From CAYSHJ01 sp964589725 (GTDB lineage Bacteria > Planctomycetota > Planctomycetia > Planctomycetales > Planctomycetaceae), in NCBI GenBank assembly GCA_964589725.1, contig CAZPUJ010000108.1, positions 1 through 18,263 on the forward strand: DNA of 18,263 bases. Reading direction: 5' to 3'. Shown here piece after piece: positions 1-7,330 of this stretch (position 1 is the first letter of the stretch; every line of letters starts with the position of its first letter). The notes beneath the pieces were generated by a model. It was not told the origin of the DNA, searched no databases, and saw nothing but the letters and a program-made list of their open reading frames with translations. Made by a program: the position numbers and the translations under genes.

Positions 1-792
1 AGCACCCGCCTCGGTGCGGAAGCAGTGCGAGATGCCGGCGTACTTCAGCGGCAGCTTTTCGATGTCGAGAATCTGATCCTTCAACATCCCGCCGAGCGTG
101 ATCTCGGCCGTCGCGACGAGCGCGAGGTCGCTGTTATTGACCGAATAAATCTGGGTCTCCGGCCCGCGCGGCATGTAGCCGGTCCCTTCGAGGATTTCGT
201 GCCGAGCCAGGTCTGGCGTCGTGTGCAGCGTGAACCCGGCCGTTCGCAACTTGTCGACGGCATACTGAATCAACGCCAGTTCGAGCAGCACTGCTTCGTT
301 CTTCAAGAAATAGAAGCCATGCCCCGTGACTCGTGCACCCGCTTCGAGGTCGATCAGATCGTGCTTCTCGGCCAGCGCGACATGGTCGAGCGGTATGAAG
401 TCAAATTTTTTCACTTCGCCAACGATTCTCAGCACTCTACTGTCCGCTTCCCGGCCGATCGGGGCATCAGGATGCGTCATGTTTGGGATGCCGACGAGTA
501 CCTCGCGCAGTTGCGGCTCGACGTCGGCGACTCGTTTCTCGTTGGCAGCGATGGCCTCGCGAAGTTCTTTGCCTTTCGCGATGAGCTGTTGCTTTTCGTC
601 GGTGTCTTTCGTCTTCGGAATCTGCGCTGAGATTTCTTTCTGTTCGCGCCGCAGGTTGTCGCCTTCAACAATCAATGCGCTGCGGCGCTCTCGAAGCGAG
701 ACAAGCTGACTGAGATCGACCGTCACGCCGCGATTGCGACAGTTCGTCTCGACGGCTACGCGGTTTTCACAAACAAATTGCAAGTCCAGCAT
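1..792 (-). CDS. serS: Seryl-tRNA synthetase, N-terminal part (runs off window edge)
   Basis: This gene charges tRNA-Ser with serine in the cytoplasm and is a class II aminoacyl-tRNA synthetase. The minus-strand frame is open from the ATG at 792 to base 1, giving 264 residues of a family that is usually about 420-430 long, so the C-terminal catalytic third is outside the window. Visible parts are the N-terminal tRNA-binding arm with a charged helical hairpin (about residues 27-105), the linker IPNMTHPDAPIG (102-113), the serine-binding TAE (228-230) and class II motif 2, FRTEAG (258-263). The start was chosen because MLDLQF is the typical family N-terminus and a GGA lies 7 bases upstream; an in-frame ATG at 798 overlaps that GGA. 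The gene follows the aldolase in the same direction, but 141 bp with several hairpins lies between them, so separate transcription is plausible. Confidence 0.95.
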   Translation of the reverse strand, partial: MLDLQFVCENRVAVETNCRNRGVTVDLSQLVSLRERRSALIVEGDNLRREQKEISAQIPKTKDTDEKQQLIAKGKELREAIAANEKRVADVEPQLREVLVGIPNMTHPDAPIGREADSRVLRIVGEVKKFDFIPLDHVALAEKHDLIDLEAGARVTGHGFYFLKNEAVLLELALIQYAVDKLRTAGFTLHTTPDLARHEILEGTGYMPRGPETQIYSVNNSDLALVATAEITLGGMLKDQILDIEKLPLKYAGISHCFRTEAGA

Positions 793-806
793 GCGCATTT
801 CCTATC

Positions 807-856
807 GCGGGCTTCGCCCGCAACTTGACCGCGAGCCGACGGGCATTAGCCGTCGG
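807..856. repeat. Two short palindromic hairpins upstream of serS
   Basis: Two perfect hairpins lie between serS and the aldolase gene. The first is GCGGGC-TTC-GCCCGC at 807-821. The second is CCGACGG, a 7-base loop, then CCGTCGG at 836-856. Similar GC-rich palindromes recur in the other gaps of this window, so I read them as interspersed repeats. In the serS transcript they would form stable leader structures. A regulatory role is only an inference. Confidence 0.6.
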
Positions 857-912
857 ACCACTCGGAATCGTTCATCGTCCGGGGAGTAATGGCCACCGGC
901 TCGCCGGAAGAT

Positions 913-932
913 AGTCCGTCATTCGTCGGACT
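913..932 (-). terminator. Hairpin just after the aldolase stop codon
   Basis: AGTCCG at 913-918 and CGGACT at 927-932 form a perfect 6-bp stem with an 8-base loop, starting two bases beyond the aldolase stop codon. There is no clear U-tract on the minus strand, so an intrinsic terminator is possible but not strongly supported. Confidence 0.35.
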
Positions 933-933
933 G

Positions 934-1707
934 TCACGCGAAGAACTTGGCGAACTGCGTTTTGACGGCGTTCAAACCCGCGTTGACGACTCGCGAGTCG
1001 TTCGTCACCGACAGCAGGCGGCAGCCCTTTGAGTACAGCATCTCGCAGTGCTCGGCGTTTGGCGTCACGGCGCCCCACGGCTTGTTGTGCATTTGGCACG
1101 CCGCGGCGACTCGGTCAATCGCCTCCTGGCACTTCGGATGCATGAAGTCGCCCGTGACCCCCAATGCCTGACTCAAATCGGACGGGCCAACGAAGAGCAA
1201 GTCCACGCCGTCGATCGCGGCGATTTCGTCCACGCATTCGATGGCGGAGAGCGTTTCAATCTGGATGGCGACCCAATTTTTAGCGTTCGCTTCCTGCACA
1301 AATCTGGCCAGAGGTGTCAGGGTGTAGCGGCCGTCGAAGCCGCTGACGTTCAGACCGCGCTGGCCTCGCGGTGCGAACTTCGCCCAGCGGACAATTTCGT
1401 CCGCTTGCTTCGCCGTATAAATCATCGCTGCCATGATGCCGCCGGCTCCGGCTTCCAAGCATTTCGTCACCAACGCGTAGTCGGTCGGAGCGATGCGGAC
1501 AAAGCAATCGAGGTTCTGGCTCCGCGCTGCGGTGCAGGCGATTTCCAGGTTTTCCATCGAGAACCCGACATGCTCATGATCGAACCACAGACCATCGAAA
1601 CCGCCGCTGAATCCGATCATGTTGATCACGTTGTGATGCAACACTCGCCCGAGCGCCGCGAAGCGCACGGTTTCACCCTTGGCCAAGCGTTCTTTCGTCC
1701 GTTGCAT
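934..1707 (-). CDS. HpcH/HpaI-family class II aldolase (2-keto-3-deoxy acid aldolase type)
   Basis: The 257-residue protein belongs to the metal-dependent HpcH/HpaI aldolase family, which cleaves or forms 2-keto-3-deoxy sugar acids and related hydroxy-keto acids into pyruvate plus an aldehyde. The TIM-barrel signature residues line up: DHEH with catalytic His46, Arg71 in FVRI (carboxylate binding), metal ligand Glu151 in IQIET and metal ligand Asp177 in GPSDLS. These spacings nearly match those of HpcH. APRGQRG (112-118) corresponds to the usual PPRGxRG loop. Length is normal for the family. An AAAGG motif sits about 8 bases upstream of the ATG at 1707. No sugar-catabolic partner is adjacent, so the exact substrate cannot be assigned. 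A hairpin-rich repeat region lies upstream and a hairpin follows the stop. Confidence 0.9.
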   Translation of the reverse strand: MQRTKERLAKGETVRFAALGRVLHHNVINMIGFSGGFDGLWFDHEHVGFSMENLEIACTAARSQNLDCFVRIAPTDYALVTKCLEAGAGGIMAAMIYTAKQADEIVRWAKFAPRGQRGLNVSGFDGRYTLTPLARFVQEANAKNWVAIQIETLSAIECVDEIAAIDGVDLLFVGPSDLSQALGVTGDFMHPKCQEAIDRVAAACQMHNKPWGAVTPNAEHCEMLYSKGCRLLSVTNDSRVVNAGLNAVKTQFAKFFA

Positions 1708-1731
1708 GAGATGCCTTTCGAAATGTCGTCT

Positions 1732-1922
1732 TGGAGTGCTCCGGCTTGACGGAGACCTCCATCATTCATATCCCTCGGCTGCGCTCATTGGAAGCACGTC
1801 CGAAGTGAACATCAGCACCAAAAGCGAGTTGTTCGATGAGAGTTTCGCAACCTTGCGTGTCACTCGACACTCCAAGCTTTGATCTTCACGAATGGAGGGC
1901 TCCGTCAAGCCGGAGCACTCCA
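1732..1922. repeat. Inverted pair of 31-nt hairpin repeats flanking a 129-bp core
   Basis: The segment at 1732-1762 is repeated in inverted orientation at 1892-1922 with 30 of 31 positions matching. The first 23 bases are perfect, beginning TGGAGTGCTCCGGCTTGACG. Each copy is also a hairpin by itself: GGAG-tg-CTCCG-loop-CGGAG-nn-CTCC. A partial third piece (CACTCCAAG, 1870-1878) lies near the second arm inside the core. The core from 1763 to 1891 has no recognisable gene. The arrangement resembles a paired REP/BIME-type element or a small non-autonomous inverted-repeat element. It occupies most of the 328-bp gap between the aldolase start (1707) and the Uma2 gene end (2036); I see nothing else in that gap. 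Confidence 0.7.
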
Positions 1923-2035
1923 GGACACATCGCAGACTAAAGCCTACACGGCAACTTTCCCAGCCATGCCAGTCACCATCAGCGAAACCACCGTGAAGAA
2001 CATCCTCACGCGGACCAGTGGGTTCTTGCGGACGG

Positions 2036-2605
2036 TCACGTCGCGTACCAATCGAACAGCTTGGTGACGGACAGCTTGATTTTCGGGAATCGCAGCGGGC
2101 GGACGGTGTGGCCGCGCTCGAAGACCGCGTGCGACTGAAACTCGCCGTCCTGCGGCTCGCGGAAGACCTCGATGCACGAATCGCGCAAGTTGACGACCCA
2201 ATAGTCGGCGATGCCGGCTTCGGCGTAGAGTTTGGCCTTTTTGCTACGGTCATAGTTCAGCGAACTGTCTGCCACTTCGATCACCAGAAAGACGTCGTCG
2301 CTTTGCGGACGTCCCAAGCGGTACGACTGTTCGCGCACCCAGGCGACATCCGGCTGCGGAGCACTCTCCAATTCCGGCAGACCGATCGAGTTCTGCACGC
2401 GGACGCGAATGACGGACTCGTCCGTGTTCGCGGTGCTCCAACGAGTGAGTTTGTCGACCGCTTCTTCGTGGGTGGGGCCAGGAGGACTCATTTGGCGCAT
2501 TTCTCCTCGAATGAGTTCGATGCGGCGGTCCCGCAGTTGCTCGAAGAAGCCTTTCTTGATCAGCCGGTCGTATTCGGCGAGCGTGATATGCAGGGCGGTG
2601 CTCAT
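2036..2605 (-). CDS. Uma2-family protein (DUF820, PD-(D/E)xK nuclease fold)
   Basis: The 189-residue protein matches the Uma2/DUF820 family, predicted restriction-endonuclease-like proteins of unknown physiological role that are expanded in Planctomycetota and Cyanobacteria. Hallmarks are RIELIRGE (28-35), PQPDVAWV (84-90) with the conserved Pro-Asp, VFLVIEVADSS (105-115) with the active-site Glu110, and YDRSKKAKLYAEAGIADYW (118-136), which carries the lysine of the nuclease site. The start at 2605 was chosen over an ATG at 2842 because the family fold begins here, GGAG lies 6 bases upstream, and the 79 residues upstream are Arg/Pro-rich and look non-coding. It stands alone, divergent from the M28 peptidase gene. 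Whether it cuts DNA is unknown. Confidence 0.88.
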   Translation of the reverse strand: MSTALHITLAEYDRLIKKGFFEQLRDRRIELIRGEMRQMSPPGPTHEEAVDKLTRWSTANTDESVIRVRVQNSIGLPELESAPQPDVAWVREQSYRLGRPQSDDVFLVIEVADSSLNYDRSKKAKLYAEAGIADYWVVNLRDSCIEVFREPQDGEFQSHAVFERGHTVRPLRFPKIKLSVTKLFDWYAT

Positions 2606-2909
2606 GGCAGACTCCGCGGTGGCGGCGCGTGGTTTCCAAATGTGAGTGGCCACGCTGATGAGGGACATTCTGTACCAAACCGTGGCACGATGCCAAGGAG
2701 AATAAACACGAGAACGCGAATAACCAACGGTTGGTCTTGCCTCAACGTCTCTAGCATTCCGCGACCAAATCGTCGAGATTGCCCGCCGACATCTCCCCGG
2801 CCGAGTCGGAGTCAACATCGACGGTTTCGCGGGGAGATTCACTGCAGTTGTCCGTCGTCAGTGGTTTGTCGTTCGCTTTGAATCGTCCATCCAACCCCAT
2901 GACTCAGCC
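2606..2909. other. Divergent intergenic region, no gene seen
   Basis: This 304-bp gap separates the divergent Uma2 and M28 genes and should hold both promoters. I could not pick a convincing -35/-10 pair. The only structure noted is a short palindrome, ACCAAC-G-GTTGGT, at 2723-2735, which could be an operator or a chance match. Confidence 0.4.
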
Positions 2910-3887
2910 ATGTCGCGATTGAGCACACAGTGCCTGCTGGTCATTGCCGCGATCGCCAGCATCACAGTTGCTTCGCTGAAAGTCCGGGATATTGCGTGGT
3001 GGCCGGCTGTCGCCGACGAACAGCCGGCTCGCGCGAACAAGGCGTTCGATCTCGATGAACGCCGGGCCTTCGATACTCTCAAACAGATTTGCGATTTCGG
3101 CGCGCGGCCCAGCGGATCCGAGGGCATGCGGAGACAGCAAGAGTTTCTCAAGGAACGGTTTTCTGAACTGGGAGGCCACGTCTCGTTTCAAGACTTCGAC
3201 GTCGCACATCCGAAAAAGGGAATCCCCGTGCGGATGCGGAACTTGATCGTGTCATGGCAGCCCGAAGCGAAGGAACGTGTGCTGTTGTGTTGCCATTACG
3301 ACACTCGGCCGTATCCCGACCGCGATACGTTTCGTCCGAAAGGAACGTTCCTGGGAGCCAACGATGGAGCGAGCGGCGTCGTGCTGTTTTTGGAGATGGC
3401 GCACGCGATGCCAAACCTGCAACCGACCTACGGTGTCGATTTTGTCTTGTTCGACGGCGAAGAGTTCATCTTCCAACGAGACGGCGGCAAGTATTTTCTC
3501 GGTTCGGAGCATTTCGCCAAGCAATACCGCGACCGGCCGCCGAGTCACCGATACGTCTGCGGCGTGCTGGTCGACATGATCGGCGACAAAAATCTGACGA
3601 TCTATCAAGAACGCCACAGCCTGAAGTTCGCCCCCGCCATCACGCGCTCGATTTGGGAGACAGCTCGAACATTGGGCGTCAAAGAGTTCATCGCCAAGCC
3701 GAAACACGAAGTCAACGACGACCACATTCCACTTAACGAGATCGCCAGGATTCCGACGACCGACTTGATCGACCTCGATTACCCGGCATGGCACACGACG
3801 CGGGACAAACCATCCGAATGTTCGGGAGCCAGTCTGGCAAAGGTCGCTCGCGTGCTGCTGACCTGGCTGGAGAACGTGCCAAAGTAA
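2910..3887 (+). CDS. M28-family zinc metallopeptidase, glutaminyl-cyclase-like, exported or membrane-anchored
   Basis: The 325-residue protein has an N-terminal hydrophobic segment (about 9-23) consistent with a signal peptide or anchor, so it probably acts outside the cytoplasm. The M28 metal site is complete: HYD (His129, Asp131), GANDGASG (Asp152), DGEE (Glu184-Glu185), DMIGD (Asp222) and WH (Trp294-His295). Three features favour the glutaminyl-peptide cyclotransferase subgroup over ordinary aminopeptidases: the DDHIPL stretch (270-275), the Trp-His pair at the last ligand, and the DGEE-DMIGD spacing. The family either removes N-terminal amino acids or cyclises N-terminal Gln to pyroglutamate; sequence alone does not settle which. 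No strong ribosome-binding site is visible. The gene stands alone and is convergent with der. Confidence 0.87.
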   Translation: MSRLSTQCLLVIAAIASITVASLKVRDIAWWPAVADEQPARANKAFDLDERRAFDTLKQICDFGARPSGSEGMRRQQEFLKERFSELGGHVSFQDFDVAHPKKGIPVRMRNLIVSWQPEAKERVLLCCHYDTRPYPDRDTFRPKGTFLGANDGASGVVLFLEMAHAMPNLQPTYGVDFVLFDGEEFIFQRDGGKYFLGSEHFAKQYRDRPPSHRYVCGVLVDMIGDKNLTIYQERHSLKFAPAITRSIWETARTLGVKEFIAKPKHEVNDDHIPLNEIARIPTTDLIDLDYPAWHTTRDKPSECSGASLAKVARVLLTWLENVPK

Positions 3888-3915
3888 GAATAGCGCGGCG
3901 AAGCCGCAAATCCGA

Positions 3916-4046
3916 AATCCGAATCTCGAAATCCGAAACAAGCACGAAATTCCAAGGACAAAAGACGAACGAATGCGGCAGCGTCACACTGTGGCGTTTC
4001 GAGGTTTGTTCATTCGAATTTGTTTCGGATTTCGTGCTTCGGATTT
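3916..4046. repeat. Imperfect inverted repeat of the AATCCGAAAT family
   Basis: Arms at 3916-3942 and 4020-4046 pair at 24 of 27 positions. Each consists of AAATCCGAA, three variable bases, then CGAAATCCGAAACAA, in opposite orientations. The repeat lies between the convergent M28 and der genes, 28 bp past the M28 stop. A related hairpin occurs at 8512-8577, also between convergent genes, so this looks like an interspersed repeat family that may serve as a transcription stop in both directions. Confidence 0.65.
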
Positions 4047-4094
4047 GTTGCTGAAAAAACAACACCTTGGGCGTTAACGATATACGAGTGTAGC

Positions 4095-4158
4095 CCGCTC
4101 TCGCTGAGAGCGGAGAGCGACAATTGCGGACAATGGACACGGCTCTCGGCGAGAGCCG
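4095..4158. repeat. Twin GCTCTCG hairpins downstream of der
   Basis: Two perfect hairpins sit 26 bp apart. One is CCGCTCTC-GCT-GAGAGCGG at 4095-4113. The other is CGGCTCTC-GGC-GAGAGCCG at 4140-4158. They are related copies in opposite orientation (GTGTAGCC before the first; GGCGACAC after the second). The second lies 6 bp beyond the der stop codon and could end der transcription, although no U-tract follows. Confidence 0.6.
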
Positions 4159-4164
4159 GCGACA

Positions 4165-5595
4165 CTACAGATCGCTCACGGCAAAATCTTCATTGGTGAC
4201 GTCATGCTCCGCGGGGTCGAGCGATTCATCGCGGCGGCTGCCCGATTCGCGAGCTTCCATTTGCATGCGCTGGCGGAGGTAGAGCTTGATGGGCACTTCC
4301 TTGAATGGCAGTTCGTCGCGGAACACCCCCAGCAAAAAACGCTGCCATGAATCGTCAAACAACGTGGGATTGTTGCATTTGCAGACAATGGTCGGCGGTT
4401 CGGTGGCGACTTGAGTGGCGAAGTAGATCTTCGGCACTTGGTTCTTGCGCACGGGCGGGCGGTTGAGCAGAATGGCCTGGCGCACGACGCGATTGATCTC
4501 GGCGGTTGGCACGCGAAATCGCGCCTGCTTATAAACGCTCTGGGCCAGGTTGATCAGCTTCTTCACGTTGCGGCTGGTCTTCGAGGTCAAGAAGGCGACC
4601 GGCGCGTACCGCAGCGTGCCGAACTCGCACGTCAGGTATTCGCCCCAACGCTCCATCGACATCTCTTCCTGCTTGGCCAAGTCCCACTTGTTGATGACGA
4701 AAATGACCGGCTTGAATTGCTGTGCGATCTCGTCGACCAGTTGCTTGTCGACGCGTGAAATCGTTTCCGTCGCGTCGAAGAACATGAAGACAACGTCGGC
4801 TCGACGGATGCTGCGTTGAGCGCGCACCATGCCGTAATACTCGACGTCGTTGGCGAGGCTTTTCTTTTTGCGAACGCCGGGTGTGTCGATGGCGAGGAAC
4901 CGTTTGCCGTCGATCTCGAACCGCACGTCGATACTGTCTCGCGTGGTGCCAGGAATCTCGCTGACGATGACTCGCTCTTCTTCGGCCAGCGCGTTGATGA
5001 ACGTGCTCTTGCCCACGTTACGGCGGCCGACAATCGCGAACTTCAATTCCGGGTCCGTGGCGAGCGTTGCGCCGTCGTCGGCTTCGGTTTCGGCGGCCAG
5101 CGGCAAGTGATCCAGAATCGCCTCCAGCAATTGGTCGCGATGCCGGTTGCCGATCACGCTGGTCGTGACCACCGGTACGTCCATCAAACGGAAGAACTCC
5201 GGCGTCTCGTCCTCGGTCTTCGGGGAGTCGCACTTGTTGACAACCAAGAGCGTGGGCTTGTTGATCGGTCGCAGCCGCTCGGCCACGGCTTGATCTAGCG
5301 GCACCACTCCGGTTTTGCCGTCGACGACGAACAGAATCAGATCAGCCTGATCGATGCCGATTTGAATTTGCCGCTCGATTTCGTCCGAGAGATCATCCCG
5401 GTCGACGATGCCAATGCCACCTGTGTCGATCAGTTCGAAGTAACGCTCGTTCTCGTGCATCAAGTACGTGACACGGTCGCGCGTCACGCCGGGCGTCGGA
5501 TCGACGACCGACACCAACTTGTGCGCAAGCCAGTTGAGAATCGAACTCTTGCCGACATTCGGCCGGCCAATGATGGCCACTTGCGGGACAGGCAT
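4165..5595 (-). CDS. der: Ribosome biogenesis GTPase Der (EngA)
   Basis: The 476-residue protein is the double-GTPase Der, which binds the 50S subunit and is needed for late large-subunit assembly. G domain 1 shows GRPNVGKSS (10-18), DTGG and NKCD. G domain 2 shows GRRNVGKST, DTPG and NKWD. A KH-like C-terminal domain follows (around RVPTAEINRVVRQ to KLYLRQR), then an acidic tail. Length is normal for the family. I place the start at 5595 (MPVPQVAIIG) because Der proteins begin just before the first P-loop; the frame stays open further upstream to 5793, but that part is low-complexity Arg/Pro-rich sequence overlapping intergenic repeats. The ribosome-binding site is weak. Hairpins follow the stop. 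Confidence 0.96.
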   Translation of the reverse strand: MPVPQVAIIGRPNVGKSSILNWLAHKLVSVVDPTPGVTRDRVTYLMHENERYFELIDTGGIGIVDRDDLSDEIERQIQIGIDQADLILFVVDGKTGVVPLDQAVAERLRPINKPTLLVVNKCDSPKTEDETPEFFRLMDVPVVTTSVIGNRHRDQLLEAILDHLPLAAETEADDGATLATDPELKFAIVGRRNVGKSTFINALAEEERVIVSEIPGTTRDSIDVRFEIDGKRFLAIDTPGVRKKKSLANDVEYYGMVRAQRSIRRADVVFMFFDATETISRVDKQLVDEIAQQFKPVIFVINKWDLAKQEEMSMERWGEYLTCEFGTLRYAPVAFLTSKTSRNVKKLINLAQSVYKQARFRVPTAEINRVVRQAILLNRPPVRKNQVPKIYFATQVATEPPTIVCKCNNPTLFDDSWQRFLLGVFRDELPFKEVPIKLYLRQRMQMEARESGSRRDESLDPAEHDVTNEDFAVSDL

Positions 5596-5868
5596 GATTG
5601 CGATCGTTTTGTAAACCTGACACGTGATTTGGTGGAGTAGTCTATCGACCGCCATTGCGGCTGGCGACGGGACAGAACAACTCATTGACGGCCGAGGCGC
5701 TTTTGTAGGTGCGTAGCCCGTTCCTCCTCTCCGACGGAGACGGATCCGTTGCGTGAGCAGCCAATCTTTCCGGTCCGTCTGACCCCGGCGCACCCCGGTA
5801 CCTTGTCCTCTACGCCCTCCCGTTAATGTTAAAATGAATAAATTGGGACCTATAAAATGCTTAGGGGC

Positions 5869-5896
5869 TTGAGATCATTCAAAAAATGAGCATAAT
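5869..5896 (+). promoter_or_regulatory. Candidate sigma-70-type promoter for the sulfotransferase operon
   Basis: TTGAGA at 5869-5874, a 16-base spacer and CATAAT at 5891-5896 match the consensus hexamers at 4 and 5 of 6 positions, inside the AT-rich island and pointing at the sulfotransferase gene. The leader would be long (about 390 nt) and would include the nested palindrome at 5934-6075. AT-rich DNA gives chance matches, so support is modest. Confidence 0.3.
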
Positions 5897-5933
5897 CGCA
5901 AACTGTGAGGTATTGAGTCCTTTGAAGAAAATT

Positions 5934-6075
5934 CTAGCCCGAATTGCGCACAGTCCCGGGGGTTTTCGTGACAGGGTGTCTCACACTAGCCCGACGCACA
6001 AGCGAACGGCAGGCAACAAGTTCCCCGCGCTTGCGTGTCGGGCTAGAGTCGATGTGGGTGCGCAATTCGGGCTAG
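5934..6075. repeat. Nested palindromic repeat element with CTAGCCCGA ends
   Basis: The outer arms at 5934-5951 and 6058-6075 are a perfect 18-bp inverted repeat (CTAGCCCGAATTGCGCAC). Inside lies a second inverted repeat at 5986-6004 and 6028-6046, matching at 17 of 19 positions and beginning CTAGCCCGACG. All four arms share CTAGCCCGA at their outer ends, so one element of a family seems to sit within another. No gene is encoded. As RNA it would fold into a stem with a nested stem-loop. Confidence 0.7.
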
Positions 6076-6291
6076 ATGCGTGTCCAGTTCACTCAGGTGG
6101 AACCCCATTTTCTACTGCCGAATGATACGCACCATCTATTGTGGAAGGTTGTTCATCCTCGACTTGCAGGACCGAGTATCCAGTTTCGCGACTTGTCGGC
6201 CGGACGAATTTGATGGGTTGGAAGAGTCCCTCGGGAAGAACAAGTCTGCATGGCTCTCACGTAACGGCTTCGACGCATGTAGGAAACTGAC

Positions 6292-7272
6292 ATGGAAACA
6301 ATGACTGACATTCCAACGCCGCTTTGCGAGCCCGACACGCTGATTGTGCCGAACGTGCTGATTTGCGGGGTACGGAGATGCGGCACGACGTCCTTGCACG
6401 AATGGCTCAGCGATCACCCGTCTGTTTGCGCTTCGTCGAGCAAGGGAACCTCGTTCCTTGCGGATCGCAATTCGTCTCGTTGGAAGCCCGAGTCGAACTA
6501 TCACGATTGCGGGCTGGCGGGCTATCGCCAATACTTCGCGCACTATCGCGGGCAGGCGGTGCTCCTCGAAAGCACGACCCGGTATCTGGACCAGGTGACG
6601 GCGCGCACCGTACTGGCAAGTCTGGAGCCGCGGCCCCATGTCATTTTCTTATTGCGGGAGCCCACTGAGCGGCTGTTCTCGTCGTATTGCGACAAGAAGA
6701 ACAGGCTTGACTGGCGTGTGACGTTTTCTCAGTTCGTGCAGTGCATCTTGGAAAACCGAGTTGAAGACCTGCTCGCAGGGGTCAGCGGCGCCAACGCGGC
6801 GGGCGGTCTGGAACGGCACATCGCGGACCTGCGACACGACGTCGAGTACAGCCAATATGTTGACTATCTGCTCCCCTGGCGCGAGTCGCTCGGACCGGAC
6901 AACGTCCACGTTTATTTGTGCGAGCAGATGAAGCTTGACGCGCGTCGCTTCATGCAGGCGCTGGCGGCGGACATCGGGATCGATCCGGGATTCTATGAGC
7001 AATACAAGTTTGTCGACCAAAACACCACAATCGAACGCCGTAGCCACTGGCTGCACCGCGTCGGACGCCGCCTCAAGTTGCTCGTCCCGAAATCGCGGCT
7101 GACACGCCCTTTGGTTCGCCTTTATCGTCGCTTGCAACGGTCGTCGTCGCCGAGCGGCAAGACGAGCGACGAAAGCGTAGCGCTTGCCAGGATGAGGGAT
7201 CACTACCGGCCGTACAACGAGCGGTTGGCGAAGGAGTTCTCAATCGATCTGTCATTGTGGGAAAGCCGGTAA
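6292..7272 (+). CDS. PAPS-dependent sulfotransferase (carbohydrate sulfotransferase type)
   Basis: The 326-residue protein has the sulfotransferase P-loop fold and would transfer sulfate from PAPS to a hydroxyl or amino group, probably of a sugar. The 5'-phosphosulfate loop is GVRRCGTTSL (26-35), followed by HPSV. The 3'-phosphate site is FLLREPTERLFSSY (119-132), with Arg122 and Ser130. The C-terminus (DHYRPYNERLAKEF...LW) ends as expected for the heparan-sulfate-type family. One oddity is that the segment normally written Lys-Glu after the P-loop helix reads SSKGTSFL (49-56), with Gly52 where a catalytic Glu is usual. AGGAAA lies 5 bases before the ATG; an alternative ATG at 6301 has no such site. 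The phosphotransferase gene follows after 58 bp on the same strand, so the two are probably co-transcribed. Confidence 0.88.
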   Translation: METMTDIPTPLCEPDTLIVPNVLICGVRRCGTTSLHEWLSDHPSVCASSSKGTSFLADRNSSRWKPESNYHDCGLAGYRQYFAHYRGQAVLLESTTRYLDQVTARTVLASLEPRPHVIFLLREPTERLFSSYCDKKNRLDWRVTFSQFVQCILENRVEDLLAGVSGANAAGGLERHIADLRHDVEYSQYVDYLLPWRESLGPDNVHVYLCEQMKLDARRFMQALAADIGIDPGFYEQYKFVDQNTTIERRSHWLHRVGRRLKLLVPKSRLTRPLVRLYRRLQRSSSPSGKTSDESVALARMRDHYRPYNERLAKEFSIDLSLWESR

Positions 7273-7330
7273 GCGGCGGGCGAATGAAGATCCTCTCTGC
7301 AGCGTCCCGGGTCTTGGAAGGAACGAAGAT

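Larger units (their letters stand above)
5596..6291. other. Long divergent intergenic region with an AT-rich island
   Basis: This 0.7-kb gap separates der and the sulfotransferase gene. From 5596 to about 5815 it is GC-rich, with a repeat-like GTAGGTGCGTAGCCCGTTCC (5705-5724) and an imperfect hairpin (5738-5748 with 5771-5780). From about 5815 to 5935 it is strikingly AT-rich against the rest of the window. A nested palindrome follows at 5934-6075. The last 200 bp contain an open frame of 60 codons (6122-6304) that overlaps the sulfotransferase start and resembles nothing I know. No tRNA or known RNA was recognised. Confidence 0.5.

Noticed and set aside
25..709. Plus-strand open frames over the left edge
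   Set aside because: They lie antisense to seryl-tRNA synthetase, whose motifs are clear on the minus strand.
2606..2842. 79-residue N-terminal extension of the Uma2 protein
   Set aside because: No family similarity, and a good ribosome-binding site precedes the inner ATG at 2605.
5596..5793. 66-residue N-terminal extension of Der
   Set aside because: It is Arg/Pro-rich and overlaps intergenic repeats; Der proteins start directly before the first P-loop.
6122..6304. 60-codon frame overlapping the sulfotransferase start
   Set aside because: No ribosome-binding site or recognisable homology; it may be chance, though the overlap with the next start is noted in the gap description.
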